The notes: a model not told the origin generated them from the letters alone. 39,132 nt of DNA from Candidatus Moraniibacteriota bacterium (GCA_023261695.1 JAHFON010000008.1:1-39132), one strand, 5' to 3'; positions 6,314-14,585 are shown, counted from the stretch's first letter. Translations and numbers: made by a program.

Positions 6314-7060
6314 ATGAAAACAGCAATAAAACTTCATCCAGACGAATTTGAATTAGAATGTACTACGGTGTGGTCGTTTCCTCGTCGTGGGAATTGGGCG
6401 ACGCATAAACCGGATTGGCGTGGCAATTGGGCGCCTGAAATTGTTCGAAATTTAATTTTGCGTTATTCAAAAGAAAAAGATCATCTGCTTGATTGTATGA
6501 TTGGTGGTGGCACAACTGCGATTGAAGCCAAAATTTTAAATCGTCACATCACCTGCATTGATGTTAATGAAGAAGCGTTAAAACAAACAAAGAAAGCTTT
6601 GGAATTTAAAGTTGGAAATGGCGCCAAACAAAGAGTGATCAAATGTGACGCGCGCAACATGGCTTTTATTAAAAACGAAGAAATAGATTTTATTTTAACT
6701 CATCCGCCTTATGTGGATATTATAAAATATAGCGAAGGCAAAATTAAAGAAGACTTGTCCGGCATTCATAGCATTGATGACTTTTGTAATGAAATGGAAA
6801 GGGTTGCAAGTGAATTGTATCGAGTTTTGAAAAAAGGAAAATATTGTGCAATCTTAATGGGCGATACTAGAAGAAATAAAATGTATCAACCATTAGCATT
6901 CAAAGTTATGGAAAGATTTCTAAGACAAGGGTTTGTGTTAAAAGAAGATATTATTAAAAGACAGCATAATTGCAAAGCAACTGGATTTTGGGTAAACAAA
7001 TCAAAAGAAAGCAATTTTCTTTTGATAATGCACGAGCATCTTTTTGTTTTTCAAAAATAA
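6314..7060 (+). CDS. DNA methyltransferase, N4-cytosine/N6-adenine type
   Basis: A 248-residue methyltransferase. The start at 6314 follows the nuclease stop by one base; an in-frame upstream start would overlap that gene by over 100 bases and is rejected. The SAM-binding motif DCMIGGGTT is at 60-68 and the catalytic motif IV THPPY at 129-133. An N-terminal segment TTVWSFPRRGNWATHKPDW and RGNWAPEIVRNLILRYS are typical of the N4/N6 methylase family (Pfam N6_N4_Mtase). Motif I precedes motif IV and there is no large target domain. Together with the D12 enzyme it probably protects both strands or both states of the site cut by the nuclease. Confidence 0.87.
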   Translation: MKTAIKLHPDEFELECTTVWSFPRRGNWATHKPDWRGNWAPEIVRNLILRYSKEKDHLLDCMIGGGTTAIEAKILNRHITCIDVNEEALKQTKKALEFKVGNGAKQRVIKCDARNMAFIKNEEIDFILTHPPYVDIIKYSEGKIKEDLSGIHSIDDFCNEMERVASELYRVLKKGKYCAILMGDTRRNKMYQPLAFKVMERFLRQGFVLKEDIIKRQHNCKATGFWVNKSKESNFLLIMHEHLFVFQK

Positions 7061-7086
7061 TTTATTTGAAAAGCAAATTTAAATTC

Positions 7087-7374
7087 ATGGAAACAAAACA
7101 AGAAATTTTAGAAAGGCGGAGAGAAATTGATGGCGAGATTTTGGAAATGCTGATGGAGACAAAAAGCAATTTTGAGTTGCAAGATGTCAAAGACGCAATT
7201 TACAATGAAGAGAAGCAGGATGATTTCATGGATATGGTGGCGGTGTTTGATCGCGGCGGGGACGCTTCGGAATTGAGCAATGTTTTGGAACTTGTTACTG
7301 ACACCTGGAATTATTTTCCGCATAAAGCCTTGGGTGGTATTTCTCCGGCGGAACAAACCTTGGCACGTCAGTAA
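7087..7374 (+). CDS. Small conserved-looking protein of unknown function
   Basis: A 95-residue acidic protein starting at the ATG at 7087, 26 bases after the methyltransferase stop. The N-terminal half is a charged helical region (EILERRREIDGEILEMLME). The C-terminal half ends in WNYFPHKALGGISPAEQ. This 'WN..PH..LGG.SP.E' ending is seen in several families that carry a short C-terminal helix-turn motif, including plasmid pRiA4b ORF-3-like proteins, but no full domain is recognised. It appears to be the last intact gene of the operon that begins at 2181. Start choice is based on the ATG that restores normal operon spacing. Confidence 0.68.
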   Translation: METKQEILERRREIDGEILEMLMETKSNFELQDVKDAIYNEEKQDDFMDMVAVFDRGGDASELSNVLELVTDTWNYFPHKALGGISPAEQTLARQ

Positions 7375-7386
7375 AAAAACAAGCTT

Positions 7387-7854
7387 ATGACAACATTTAT
7401 TGAGATGTTCAATACTATTTTAACGCAGACAAAGTCGCCAGCCGAAAGGTGGTCCAGGAAGTACGGAAATTTCTATATAGATCGCATAGCGGCAAGAATG
7501 ATTATGAGGATATTAAAAGCATCATAAATAACGCACCAAACAAGTACTCTGGGATTTCTGAGAATTGACGGCAAGAAAATTTTGTCATAGCGGTATCGGT
7601 TATTTATTATTTGCACGACAAAGAAAGTTGGTCTGAATTTTCTTTTCCCGTGGTTGCTTCGTTTGCTTTGGCATAAAAATGGCAATGTTCGGCACTCCGC
7701 GGTGCGCATGATTGAACATGAGCTCGGTCCATTGACCTATCATCTCCACTGCTCAGGAGAAAAGTCTTCATTTCGAGATATTTCTCCTGAGCAAGCTGAT
7801 TTTATTGTTTCCAGATTATTTGCAGCCTTGCATAATTTGATGAATGATTCATGA
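7387..7854 (+). pseudogene. Broken helical-repeat (HEAT-like) gene
   Basis: No single frame spans this stretch, but joined frames give a coherent protein. The ATG at 7387 reads only six residues before the meaningful frame switches near 7402. That frame then reads ADKVASRKVVQEVRKFLY and NDYEDIKSIINNAPNKYSGI up to an in-frame TGA at 7566-7568. It continues as RQENFVIAVSVIYYLHDKES until about 7648, where a second frame shift leads into LFPWLLRLLWHKNGNVRH, HELGPLTYHL and ISPEQADFIVSRLFAALHNL, ending at 7854. The helix-pair spacing with NGNVRHSAVRMI is HEAT-repeat-like. TGA at 7566 is one base from TGG (Trp). Two frameshifts plus one nonsense codon indicate a decayed gene, or sequencing errors if the assembly is poor here. 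Confidence 0.6.
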
Positions 7855-7975
7855 AAATCCATGTATAAAAAATATGATTCGGGTTTCACTAGAGCTCCAT
7901 TTGACTGATCCAGTCAAATGGAGCTCTAACTTTATTCTTTTCCTACTTAATTTTGACAATCGGATACATGGATTT
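7855..7975. repeat. Nested inverted repeats at the island edge
   Basis: An outer 12-base inverted repeat (AAATCCATGTAT at 7855-7866, ATACATGGATTT at 7964-7975) encloses a perfect inner hairpin. The inner arms are 18 bases, 7890-7907 and 7911-7928, with a 3-base loop; each arm contains GAGCTC. The segment is not followed by a clean U-tract (only ACTTTATTCTTTT), so it could be a bidirectional terminator for the operon and broken gene, or the remnant of a small mobile element. Nothing else is seen between 7855 and 8089. Confidence 0.6.
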
Positions 7976-8089
7976 GACACCCGATTTTTTCTCTGCTACG
8001 TTGGACTATCCGTCTTTTGAAAGGTTTAGGCTTTGATTGTCGGGTTTTCACTTACGTTTTTTACTTTTTGATTTTTGACTTTCCGCTGT

Positions 8090-9232
8090 ATGTCCCTCAC
8101 TCCCGTCCAGCAATTCCAGGAACTCTTGAAAAAAACTGCCGCACCGCTGATCCTCATTCCCGCATATCCGAGCCGCGACGCGCTTGCCAGCTCTTTCGCT
8201 TTAGCTATTTTCCTCAAAAACGCTGGCAAACCCGTCACACTAGCCGGGGAACATCTCAATACAGACAAAGAGGTTCTGGATTTTCTCACGCAACCAGAAA
8301 ACATTCTCGCTTCCATTTCCGGCGCGCGGGATTTCGTACTCACTTTCAACACGGAGCGCAATAGAATCCTCAACGTGCGCACGGAAAAAACGGATGAAGA
8401 ATTGCGCATTTATCTCACGCCGGAAAACGGTTCCATTGATCCGCGTGATTTCTCTTTCATCCCCGCGCAATTCAAATTTGATTTGGTCATCGTCATCGGC
8501 TCTCCCGACAAGGAATCTCTGGGCAAAATATACGAAGCCAATCCTGATATTTTTTATGAAGTGCCTTTGGTGAATATTGATAACCACTCCGAGAACGAAT
8601 TGTTCGGGCAGGTGAATCTCGTGGATATCACGGCCTCGTCCAACGCGGAAATTCTCTCGGATGTCATAGAAAAGGCCGCCCCCAATCTCTCCACGGAAAG
8701 TGTGAATGAGGCCCTGCTTACGGGCATCATCGCCGCCACCGAAAGTTTCCAAAATCGCAATACGACACCCAAAGCGCTCAAACTCGCTTCGCGTCTGATG
8801 GACGGAGGCGTCGATCAGCAAAAGATTATCCGCGCTCTTTACAAAACGGGGCCGCTCCATCTTCTGAAACTCTGGGGACGAGTGATGGCGCAAATGAAAT
8901 GGAATGAAAATTTGAAGCTCGTCTGGGCAAGCGTTAGCATTGAAGATCTGGTGCAAGCGCGCGCGCGGGTGGAAGATCTGCCGCAGGTGCTGGAAAAGAT
9001 CAAAGCTAATTATTCTTCAGCTCACCTTTTTTTACTTTTGTATTCTGAAGTCAAAGGTGTGGTGCGCGGACTAGCCAAAGCCGTTTCTCCTGAAACTTTA
9101 GCCGGCTTCGCCAAGCACTTTCCGGACGGCGAAGCTCACGGAGACACATTTTCTTTCACAATTAACGCGAGCGATACAGATGAAGCGGAACGCATCGTCA
9201 TCGGCCAGTTAAATGCCAACCCCCAAGCTTAG
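8090..9232 (+). CDS. Degenerate DHH-family (NrnA/RecJ-like) protein
   Basis: A 380-residue protein with the layout of NrnA-type DHH phosphoesterases, enzymes that degrade nanoRNA or cyclic dinucleotides using Mn2+. The expected order is seen: an N-terminal strand followed by PSRDALASSFALAIFLKNAG (normally DxDA(I/L)GS), then LVIVIGSPD, then VNIDNHSEN (normally DHH), then ALLTGIIAATESF and a C-terminal substrate domain. The first Asp of the DxD motif is replaced (PSRDA) and DHH reads DNH, so metal ligands appear to be missing and catalysis is doubtful. The ATG at 8090 begins MSLTPVQQF; an ATG five codons upstream is possible. It ends 137 bases before the pilus ATPase gene, which has its own promoter. 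Confidence 0.75.
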   Translation: MSLTPVQQFQELLKKTAAPLILIPAYPSRDALASSFALAIFLKNAGKPVTLAGEHLNTDKEVLDFLTQPENILASISGARDFVLTFNTERNRILNVRTEKTDEELRIYLTPENGSIDPRDFSFIPAQFKFDLVIVIGSPDKESLGKIYEANPDIFYEVPLVNIDNHSENELFGQVNLVDITASSNAEILSDVIEKAAPNLSTESVNEALLTGIIAATESFQNRNTTPKALKLASRLMDGGVDQQKIIRALYKTGPLHLLKLWGRVMAQMKWNENLKLVWASVSIEDLVQARARVEDLPQVLEKIKANYSSAHLFLLLYSEVKGVVRGLAKAVSPETLAGFAKHFPDGEAHGDTFSFTINASDTDEAERIVIGQLNANPQA

Positions 9233-9302
9233 CCTGCGCCAAAAATCTTTTTTGTTTCAACTAATTTTTTCTGTTATCGCCCCACGAGGCACACACTAAC
9301 TT

Positions 9303-9332
9303 TTGTGGAAAGAGTCGTCTTTGAGGTATAAT
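9303..9332 (+). promoter_or_regulatory. Promoter of the tandem PilB gene
   Basis: TTGTGG (9303-9308), an 18-base spacer and a perfect TATAAT (9327-9332). An in-frame ATG at 9331 overlaps the -10 box and so could not be in the transcript; this argues for the next ATG at 9370 as the real start, leaving a leader of about 30 bases. Confidence 0.62.
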
Positions 9333-9369
9333 GGGATTGAAAAAAGTTTCACAAACCAAAAACAAATTT

Positions 9370-12300
9370 ATGGTTAAGGTGGTCCGCCAAAATCTAACTC
9401 AGGATAACCAAAAAGACGAGCAATCGCAGGCCGTACTGAAAAAGATGCGCGATGTTTCCATTGAGGAGCAGGCCGCGGCGCTCGCCAATCAGCATAGCTT
9501 TTTGTACATTGATCTGAACGTTTTTCCCGTGGATACCGAGGACGTTTTGATAATTCCTGAAACTGAAGCCAAAAAAAACGATCTGGCCCTTTTCAATAAA
9601 AAAGGCGTCTTTGCGCGCTTCGCCATCCTTGACCCAGCCAACCAAAAAACGCTCAAGTACATCCAAAATTTGGCGGATAAGCACGGCTGGCAGATAAAAA
9701 TTTACGTAGTGTCAGCGCCGTCTCTGAAGCGCGCGTGGGAACACTACGCCAAGCGCACCTTCATTGATAACTTGGATCTCGTGCGCGTGTCTCTCAAAGA
9801 CAGCGACTTGCAAAAATTTGAAAAAGATTTTGGAGAACTCATCTCACTCAAAGAAAATCCTTCTCTCAATACTTCGCGGGCAATGGAAATCATTCTCTCC
9901 GGCGCGAGAAAACTCCACGCCAGCGATATTCATCTGGAGCCGACGGAAAAAAGCATCCGCCTGCGCTATCGCATTGACGGCGTACTGCAAGAAATAGGCG
10001 AGCTACCTCTGGAGCTGTACCATTTGCTTAATTCGCGCATCAAAATGATCAGTCAGATGCGTCTTAATCTCCGCAAGATAGCCCAAGACGGGCACTTCTT
10101 CATTGATATTGAAGGCAAGCGCATTGACATACGTGTCAGCAGTATTCCGGGAAAATACGGTGAAAATATCAATATGCGACTGCTGGCGAGCGAGGACGCT
10201 ATCGTGGATGTCGCGACTCTGGGACTGCGCGGCATGGCTTACGAAGAGGTGATGAAGCAGGTGACTAAACCCAACGGCTTCATTTTGAACACAGGTCCCA
10301 CCGGTTCCGGTAAAACCACCACGCTGTACGCGCTTCTCAATCACATCAATAAACCGGAAACCAAAATTATTACGGTTGAAGATCCCATAGAATATACCAT
10401 ACCCGGCATCGTTCAAACCGAAGTATCCAAAAACAAGGACTACACATTCGCCACCGCTCTGCGTTCCATAGTCCGCCAAGATCCGGACGTGATTCTGGTA
10501 GGTGAAATCCGTGATGATGAAACCGCCGACATCACCATTAACGCGGCGCTAACGGGGCATCTGGTTTTATCCACGCTTCACGCCAACAACGCCGCCGCTT
10601 CCGTGCCGCGCCTGATGGAACTTGGCATTAAGCCGGCTCTCATCAGCGCTTCGTTAAACGCTCTCATAGGCCAACGTTTAGTGCGCAAACTCTGTGAGCA
10701 CTGCAAAGAAAAATACAAGCCGGCGAACAAAACTATTGATTCTATTCTGAAACTCGTCACCATTATTTCTCCCAAAGCCGCTATCCTTCTGCCCAAAGAA
10801 ACCGAATATCTCTTCAAAGCCGTCGGGTGTCAGAATTGTTATTTTACCGGATATCACGGCCGCGTGGGAATCTTTGAAGTGCTCACTCTGACCAAAGAAA
10901 TTATGGAGATCATAAATAATCTCGGCACCGAACAAGACATTCTCCGCGCCGCTTTGGAGAATGGTATGGTTACGATGACGCAAGACGGGATACTGAAAGC
11001 GCTAGACGGCATTACCACGCTGGATGAAATCTGGCGCGTGGCTGATCAAACAGACGCTCTGCGCGATATTTACGCCGAACTTATGCCCAGCGAGCTGTCT
11101 CATTCCACCTATATTTCTTCGGCATTGTTGGAAGAAACAAAAAAAGAAATAGCTTCTCTGGAACGTTTCTCTCTCTACGTAGACAAGGTTGACTCACGAT
11201 TGCGCTTGTCCGCGCTCTTTGCCGGAGCACTCCTTCTGCGCGCCAGCGATATACACATTGAACCGACTTCGGATGTCTTTGAAGTGCGTTTCCGCGTGGA
11301 CGGCATTCTTCAAACGGCCGCTCGCTTCCCCATCAATAACTATCTCGCGCTCCTTGCGGAAGTCAAGTTGGCCGCCGGTCTCAAATCAGAGGAACGGCTC
11401 GGTGTTACCGACGGACGTTTTTCTCTCACACTGGAAAACCGACTCAAAGAAAAAACTGATACGGTAGACGTCCGTCTTTCTATAATTTTGAGCGGCTTCG
11501 GCGAAACCATTGTGATGCGATTTTTGAATCAATCCGTGATAAAACTTGATCTTAACGAACTTCACATTCGTGAACAAAATCTCAAAAATATCCTCACGGC
11601 TATCGGCAAACCTTACGGCATTATCTTAAACACCGGTCCCACCGGCTCCGGCAAAACCACCACTTTGTACAGCATTCTAACCAAACTTAACACTCCCGCG
11701 GTAAAAATTATCACAGTGGAAGACCCGATAGAGTACCAGTTGGCAGGGATTATCCAAACTCAAGTCAAAGAAAACGAGAATTACACTTTCGCAACCGCCT
11801 TGCGCTCTCTTCTGCGTCAGAACCCCGATATCTTGATGATCGGAGAAATCCGTGACGAAGAAACGGCGCAGATAGCCATCCAAGCGGCCAATACCGGACA
11901 CTTGGTACTCTCCACGCTCCACACCAATTCAGCCGCCGGCGTTGTTTCCCGCCTCACGGCTATGGGTGTCGGCAATGACGATCTGGCCAACGCCGCCAAC
12001 CTTTTTATATCCCAGCGTCTGGTGCGCAAAATCTGTGAACACTGCAAAACTTCCTCGCCGGCCACGTCAGATGAGAAAGAAATTATTGAAAAAGCGCTTG
12101 GCTCTTTACCACAAAAAAATAAGCTCCCAAAAAAACTGCAGATTTCCCACAACAAAGGTTGTCAGTCCTGCAATGGCACCGGCTTCGCCGGACAGATCGC
12201 CCTATCTGAAACACTTCTAGTCAACAAAAAAATTTCTGAATTGATCGCGCGCGGCGCACTCGTGAGCGACATTCAAGAAAGTGCCGTCGCCAACGGTATG

Positions 12301-12384
12301 CTCACGCTCGTCCAAGACGGTATCCTGGCGGTTTTGGAAGGACTGACCACATTGGAGGAAGTAGAGCGCGTGACAGACTTGTAA
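9370..12384 (+). CDS. pilB: Tandem PilB/GspE-type pilus assembly ATPase (two ATPase modules in one chain)
   Basis: A 1004-residue protein made of two secretion/pilus-extension ATPases joined end to end. Residues about 20-160 are a GspE/MshE N-terminal domain. Module 1 has the N2 segment ASDIHLEPTEKSIRLRYRIDG, Walker A GPTGSGKTTTLY (from about 309), Walker B DPDVILVGEIRD and a zinc-binding CEHC/CQNC pair. Module 2 repeats this without a second N-terminal domain: ASDIHIEPTSD, Walker A from about 756, Walker B NPDILMIGEIRD, CEHC/CQSC. All catalytic motifs look intact in both. PilB normally has about 560 residues and works as a hexamer, so this chain could form a trimer of pseudo-dimers. It powers type IV pilus or competence-pilus assembly at the inner membrane. 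No pilC, pilM or pilin gene is adjacent. Confidence 0.93.
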   Translation: MVKVVRQNLTQDNQKDEQSQAVLKKMRDVSIEEQAAALANQHSFLYIDLNVFPVDTEDVLIIPETEAKKNDLALFNKKGVFARFAILDPANQKTLKYIQNLADKHGWQIKIYVVSAPSLKRAWEHYAKRTFIDNLDLVRVSLKDSDLQKFEKDFGELISLKENPSLNTSRAMEIILSGARKLHASDIHLEPTEKSIRLRYRIDGVLQEIGELPLELYHLLNSRIKMISQMRLNLRKIAQDGHFFIDIEGKRIDIRVSSIPGKYGENINMRLLASEDAIVDVATLGLRGMAYEEVMKQVTKPNGFILNTGPTGSGKTTTLYALLNHINKPETKIITVEDPIEYTIPGIVQTEVSKNKDYTFATALRSIVRQDPDVILVGEIRDDETADITINAALTGHLVLSTLHANNAAASVPRLMELGIKPALISASLNALIGQRLVRKLCEHCKEKYKPANKTIDSILKLVTIISPKAAILLPKETEYLFKAVGCQNCYFTGYHGRVGIFEVLTLTKEIMEIINNLGTEQDILRAALENGMVTMTQDGILKALDGITTLDEIWRVADQTDALRDIYAELMPSELSHSTYISSALLEETKKEIASLERFSLYVDKVDSRLRLSALFAGALLLRASDIHIEPTSDVFEVRFRVDGILQTAARFPINNYLALLAEVKLAAGLKSEERLGVTDGRFSLTLENRLKEKTDTVDVRLSIILSGFGETIVMRFLNQSVIKLDLNELHIREQNLKNILTAIGKPYGIILNTGPTGSGKTTTLYSILTKLNTPAVKIITVEDPIEYQLAGIIQTQVKENENYTFATALRSLLRQNPDILMIGEIRDEETAQIAIQAANTGHLVLSTLHTNSAAGVVSRLTAMGVGNDDLANAANLFISQRLVRKICEHCKTSSPATSDEKEIIEKALGSLPQKNKLPKKLQISHNKGCQSCNGTGFAGQIALSETLLVNKKISELIARGALVSDIQESAVANGMLTLVQDGILAVLEGLTTLEEVERVTDL

Positions 12385-12391
12385 AAAAGTT

Positions 12392-12427
12392 AAAAGCCAA
12401 GAGCGCTGTTCCGCTCTTGGCTTTTTT
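12392..12427 (+). terminator. Rho-independent terminator after the tandem PilB gene
   Basis: A perfect 14-base stem, AAAAGCCAAGAGCG (12392-12405) and CGCTCTTGGCTTTT (12412-12425), with a 6-base loop and a run of six T. It starts 7 bases after the stop codon. It may also work for the convergent membrane-protein gene that ends at 12469. Confidence 0.92.
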
Positions 12428-12468
12428 CCTTTCTACATCGTCCTCCCTCCTTATTTCCCCACAGTCTA

Positions 12469-12945
12469 CTACGTGGCTGTGTCTGTGGTGCCAGATATGA
12501 GAACAACGGACTTTAGCTCTCCGTTCGTGTAGGTTATTTCCACCCTTGCGCGGAACTTTCTATCGCCCAGGACGGGCACCTGCCTCTTGTCCACCCCGCT
12601 GGCTATCCTCTTCATCACTCTTTTCTCTCCAAAAATAACAGAGAATTTCACCAATATGACACCGATAACAACCAGCCATATGAAACCGATAACAAATACC
12701 TTGTAACCGAAACTGCTAACAAATATCCGCCACTCTGAAGAATTAATCAGAAACACTGATGACTCCCGATCCACTGCAGCGAGGACGGAGAAAATCACCA
12801 CCAAACAGGCACAGACAACCAAAAAGATGTAATAACCCCAGGGCACACCATCTGGCTCAACCGCTTGACAGAATCGCTTAAAAGTACCAATACAAACCAG
12901 AGTAAATACTCCCGCCACAACAATCCACAATAACGTTGAGTTCAT
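12469..12945 (-). CDS. Three-helix membrane protein of unknown function
   Basis: A 158-residue protein with hydrophobic segments at about 4-21 (LLWIVVAGVFTLVCIG), 38-57 (YYIFLVVCACLVVIFSVLAA) and 83-103 (VFVIGFIWLVVIGVILVKF), followed by a basic soluble tail of about 50 residues. The tail has alternating charged and hydrophobic residues (KFRARVEITYTNGELKSVVLI), suggesting a small beta domain on the cytoplasmic side. No family was recognised. A purine-rich AAGGGGGG lies about 5 bases upstream of the ATG, the clearest Shine-Dalgarno-like site noticed in the window. It stands alone between a terminator and a structured intergenic region. Confidence 0.72.
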   Translation of the reverse strand: MNSTLLWIVVAGVFTLVCIGTFKRFCQAVEPDGVPWGYYIFLVVCACLVVIFSVLAAVDRESSVFLINSSEWRIFVSSFGYKVFVIGFIWLVVIGVILVKFSVIFGEKRVMKRIASGVDKRQVPVLGDRKFRARVEITYTNGELKSVVLISGTTDTAT

Positions 12946-13017
12946 TTGTCCCCCCTTTTTTGTTCGTTAATTGTTATTGTTAACCAAATTATTAAAGACC
13001 TTCTTAATACTACTACC

Positions 13018-13172
13018 GCTTCAACTGTAGACAATCCCCGAACATAGGAGTCTGGGGAAAGGAAAAGTGTCGAGGTATAGCGCAGTCGAAACCACCCTAC
13101 CCAAATCTAAACAAACGGTTCCGCGATTGAGGACAAAAGATAGTGGCCCCCAATTATGTCTACAGGTGAAGC
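13018..13172. other. Candidate structured RNA in a 398-base gene-free stretch
   Basis: The gene-free stretch 12946-13343 contains a long-range pairing that encloses about 120 bases. GCTTCA (13018-13023) and CTGTAGACA (13025-13033) pair with TGTCTACAG (13157-13165) and TGAAGC (13167-13172), giving 15 base pairs with one A/G mismatch. Inside, TCCCC (13035-13039) can pair with GGGGA (13054-13058). A terminal stem closing an irregular interior is the layout of several bacterial RNAs such as 6S RNA, but no diagnostic motif of 6S, tmRNA, SRP RNA or RNase P RNA was found. Strand is undetermined. A 64-codon reading frame crosses the region and looks non-coding. The rest of the stretch shows only a weak promoter-like sequence near 13277-13301 before ruvB. 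Confidence 0.4.
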
Positions 13173-13343
13173 AGTCCTCGTCCGCCACACGTCCCGCTTT
13201 AAGCGAGATGCGAGCCGACCAGGTTGCTAAAAACTTATTGTCAAACGACCACCCAGATTAGCATAGCTTTATTTATTTGTCAAGAAGTGGTAGTATATAT
13301 TTGATTGCTGGACTTTTCACCTTATTTAAGCCTGTTTAATGCC

Positions 13344-14354
13344 ATGATCTCCACCGCTCCGAATACATTAGACGAGCAGATTACAGATACTCCTCTGCGC
13401 CCGCAGAGTTTTTCAGAATACGTCGGACAAGAAAAAATCAAACGCAACTTGGATATTTTCATCCAAGCGGCTAAAAAACGCAAGGAAACTATTGATCATG
13501 TGTTGCTCTACGGTTCCGCCGGCCTGGGCAAAACAACTATGGCTCACATCATCGCCAAAGAAATGGGTGTGAATATCAAGGTTACCTCCGGTCCGGCCAT
13601 TGAAAAAGTGGGTGATCTCGGATCCATTCTCACTAATCTGAATGACGGCGACGTGCTCTTCATTGATGAAATCCATCGCTTGAACAAAATGATTGAGGAA
13701 GTTCTCTATCCAGCGATGGAAGATTACAAGCTGGATATTATCATCGGCAAAGGGCCGGCGGCGCGCACCATTCAGCTTGATCTGCCGCGCTTCACGCTCA
13801 TCGGCGCGACCACCCGGCTCGGCTCGCTTTCCAGCCCTTTGCGCAATCGTTTCGGCTCCACGCATCACTTGGAATTTTACACTCCGGAAGAAATAGAGCG
13901 GATTGTAAAACGTTCGGCGCACATTTTGAACATCGGATTAGATCAAGCGGGAGCGAAAAAAATCGCCGACTCCAGCCGCCGGACGCCGCGTGTCGCCAAC
14001 CGCATCTTGAAACGCGTCCGCGATTACGCCCAAATTAAAAATATATCCACTATCACAAACGCTATCGCTGAAGAGGCACTGAAGATGTATGAGATAGATA
14101 GTTTAGGACTTGAACCGACTGACCGCCACATCATCAGCACGCTCATTCATAAATTCAAAGGCGGTCCGGCCGGTATTCAAGCCTTAGCCGCCGTCACCGG
14201 AGAAGAAGTCCAAACCATTGAAGACGTTTACGAACCCTACCTCATCCAAATCGGTTTTCTGGCGCGCACGCCCCGCGGCCGCGTCGTCACCCCGCACGGT
14301 TACAATCATTTGGATATTGCTCTGCCCCGCGATTATCCAGATACTTTGATATAA
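13344..14354 (+). CDS. ruvB: Holliday junction branch-migration helicase RuvB
   Basis: A 336-residue AAA+ ATPase that drives branch migration with RuvA. Walker A GSAGLGKT is at 57-64, Walker [10 protein letters not shown] has Asp108-Glu109, and [18 protein letters not shown] holds sensor 1 and the arginine finger. The C-terminal winged helix ends in [19 protein letters not shown], the usual DNA-binding tail. The ATG at 13344 gives the normal length; a TTG 13 codons upstream is rejected. It heads an apparent operon with two small membrane-protein genes and ruvC. ruvA is not in the window. Confidence 0.96.
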   Translation: MISTAPNTLDEQITDTPLRPQSFSEYVGQEKIKRNLDIFIQAAKKRKETIDHVLLYGSAGLGKTTMAHIIAKEMGVNIKVTSGPAIEKVGDLGSILTNLNDGDVLFIDEIHRLNKMIEEVLYPAMEDYKLDIIIGKGPAARTIQLDLPRFTLIGATTRLGSLSSPLRNRFGSTHHLEFYTPEEIERIVKRSAHILNIGLDQAGAKKIADSSRRTPRVANRILKRVRDYAQIKNISTITNAIAEEALKMYEIDSLGLEPTDRHIISTLIHKFKGGPAGIQALAAVTGEEVQTIEDVYEPYLIQIGFLARTPRGRVVTPHGYNHLDIALPRDYPDTLI

Positions 14355-14366
14355 AAATAAAAATCT

Positions 14367-14585
14367 ATGCGTTCACTTTTTGGTTTGCTCTACACAGTGC
14401 TCTTATTCAGCTACATCGCGACAGCGCTCTTTATTGTTTTCCACATCGTCCGTTATTCTTTTAAGCGCAGCTCTATGTTGTTTGGCATCACGCTTTTTCT
14501 GGTAGTTTTGTGCGTACTGGTTTTCATCAATGCTCTGATCTTCTTTTCCCTGCCTATGGATAAAATTTTTTCCAACTCTTTTTAA
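14367..14585 (+). CDS. Small two-helix membrane protein
   Basis: A 72-residue protein of unknown function with hydrophobic helices at about 5-29 (FGLLYTVLLFSYIATALFIV) and 38-63 (LFGITLFLVVLCVLVFINAL), joined by a short basic loop (RYSFKRSS). It starts 12 bases after ruvB and ends 11 bases before the PH-domain gene, so it is probably co-transcribed. No family was recognised. Codon use and strict operon spacing argue that it is real despite its size. Confidence 0.68.
   Translation: MRSLFGLLYTVLLFSYIATALFIVFHIVRYSFKRSSMLFGITLFLVVLCVLVFINALIFFSLPMDKIFSNSF

Noticed and set aside
7473-7709. Minus-strand frame over the broken gene
   Set aside because: The plus-strand joined frames give a coherent helical-repeat protein; the minus-strand product shows no pattern.
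8240-8956. A 238-codon minus-strand frame
   Set aside because: It is a shadow of the DHH-family gene on the other strand, with no recognisable domain and His/Arg/Phe-rich composition.
13067-13090. tRNA-like segment GAGGTATAGCGCAGTCG
   Set aside because: It resembles a D-arm, but no T-arm (GGTTCGA type), anticodon stem or matching acceptor end was found downstream.
13018-13172. 6S RNA, tmRNA, SRP RNA or RNase P RNA
   Set aside because: Terminal pairing fits in outline, but the conserved sequence motifs of these RNAs are missing on both strands.
13067-13261. A 64-codon open frame on the plus strand
   Set aside because: Composition is atypical (Ser, Gln and Lys scattered, no fold pattern), it lies across the paired arms of the structured region, and no start signal precedes it.
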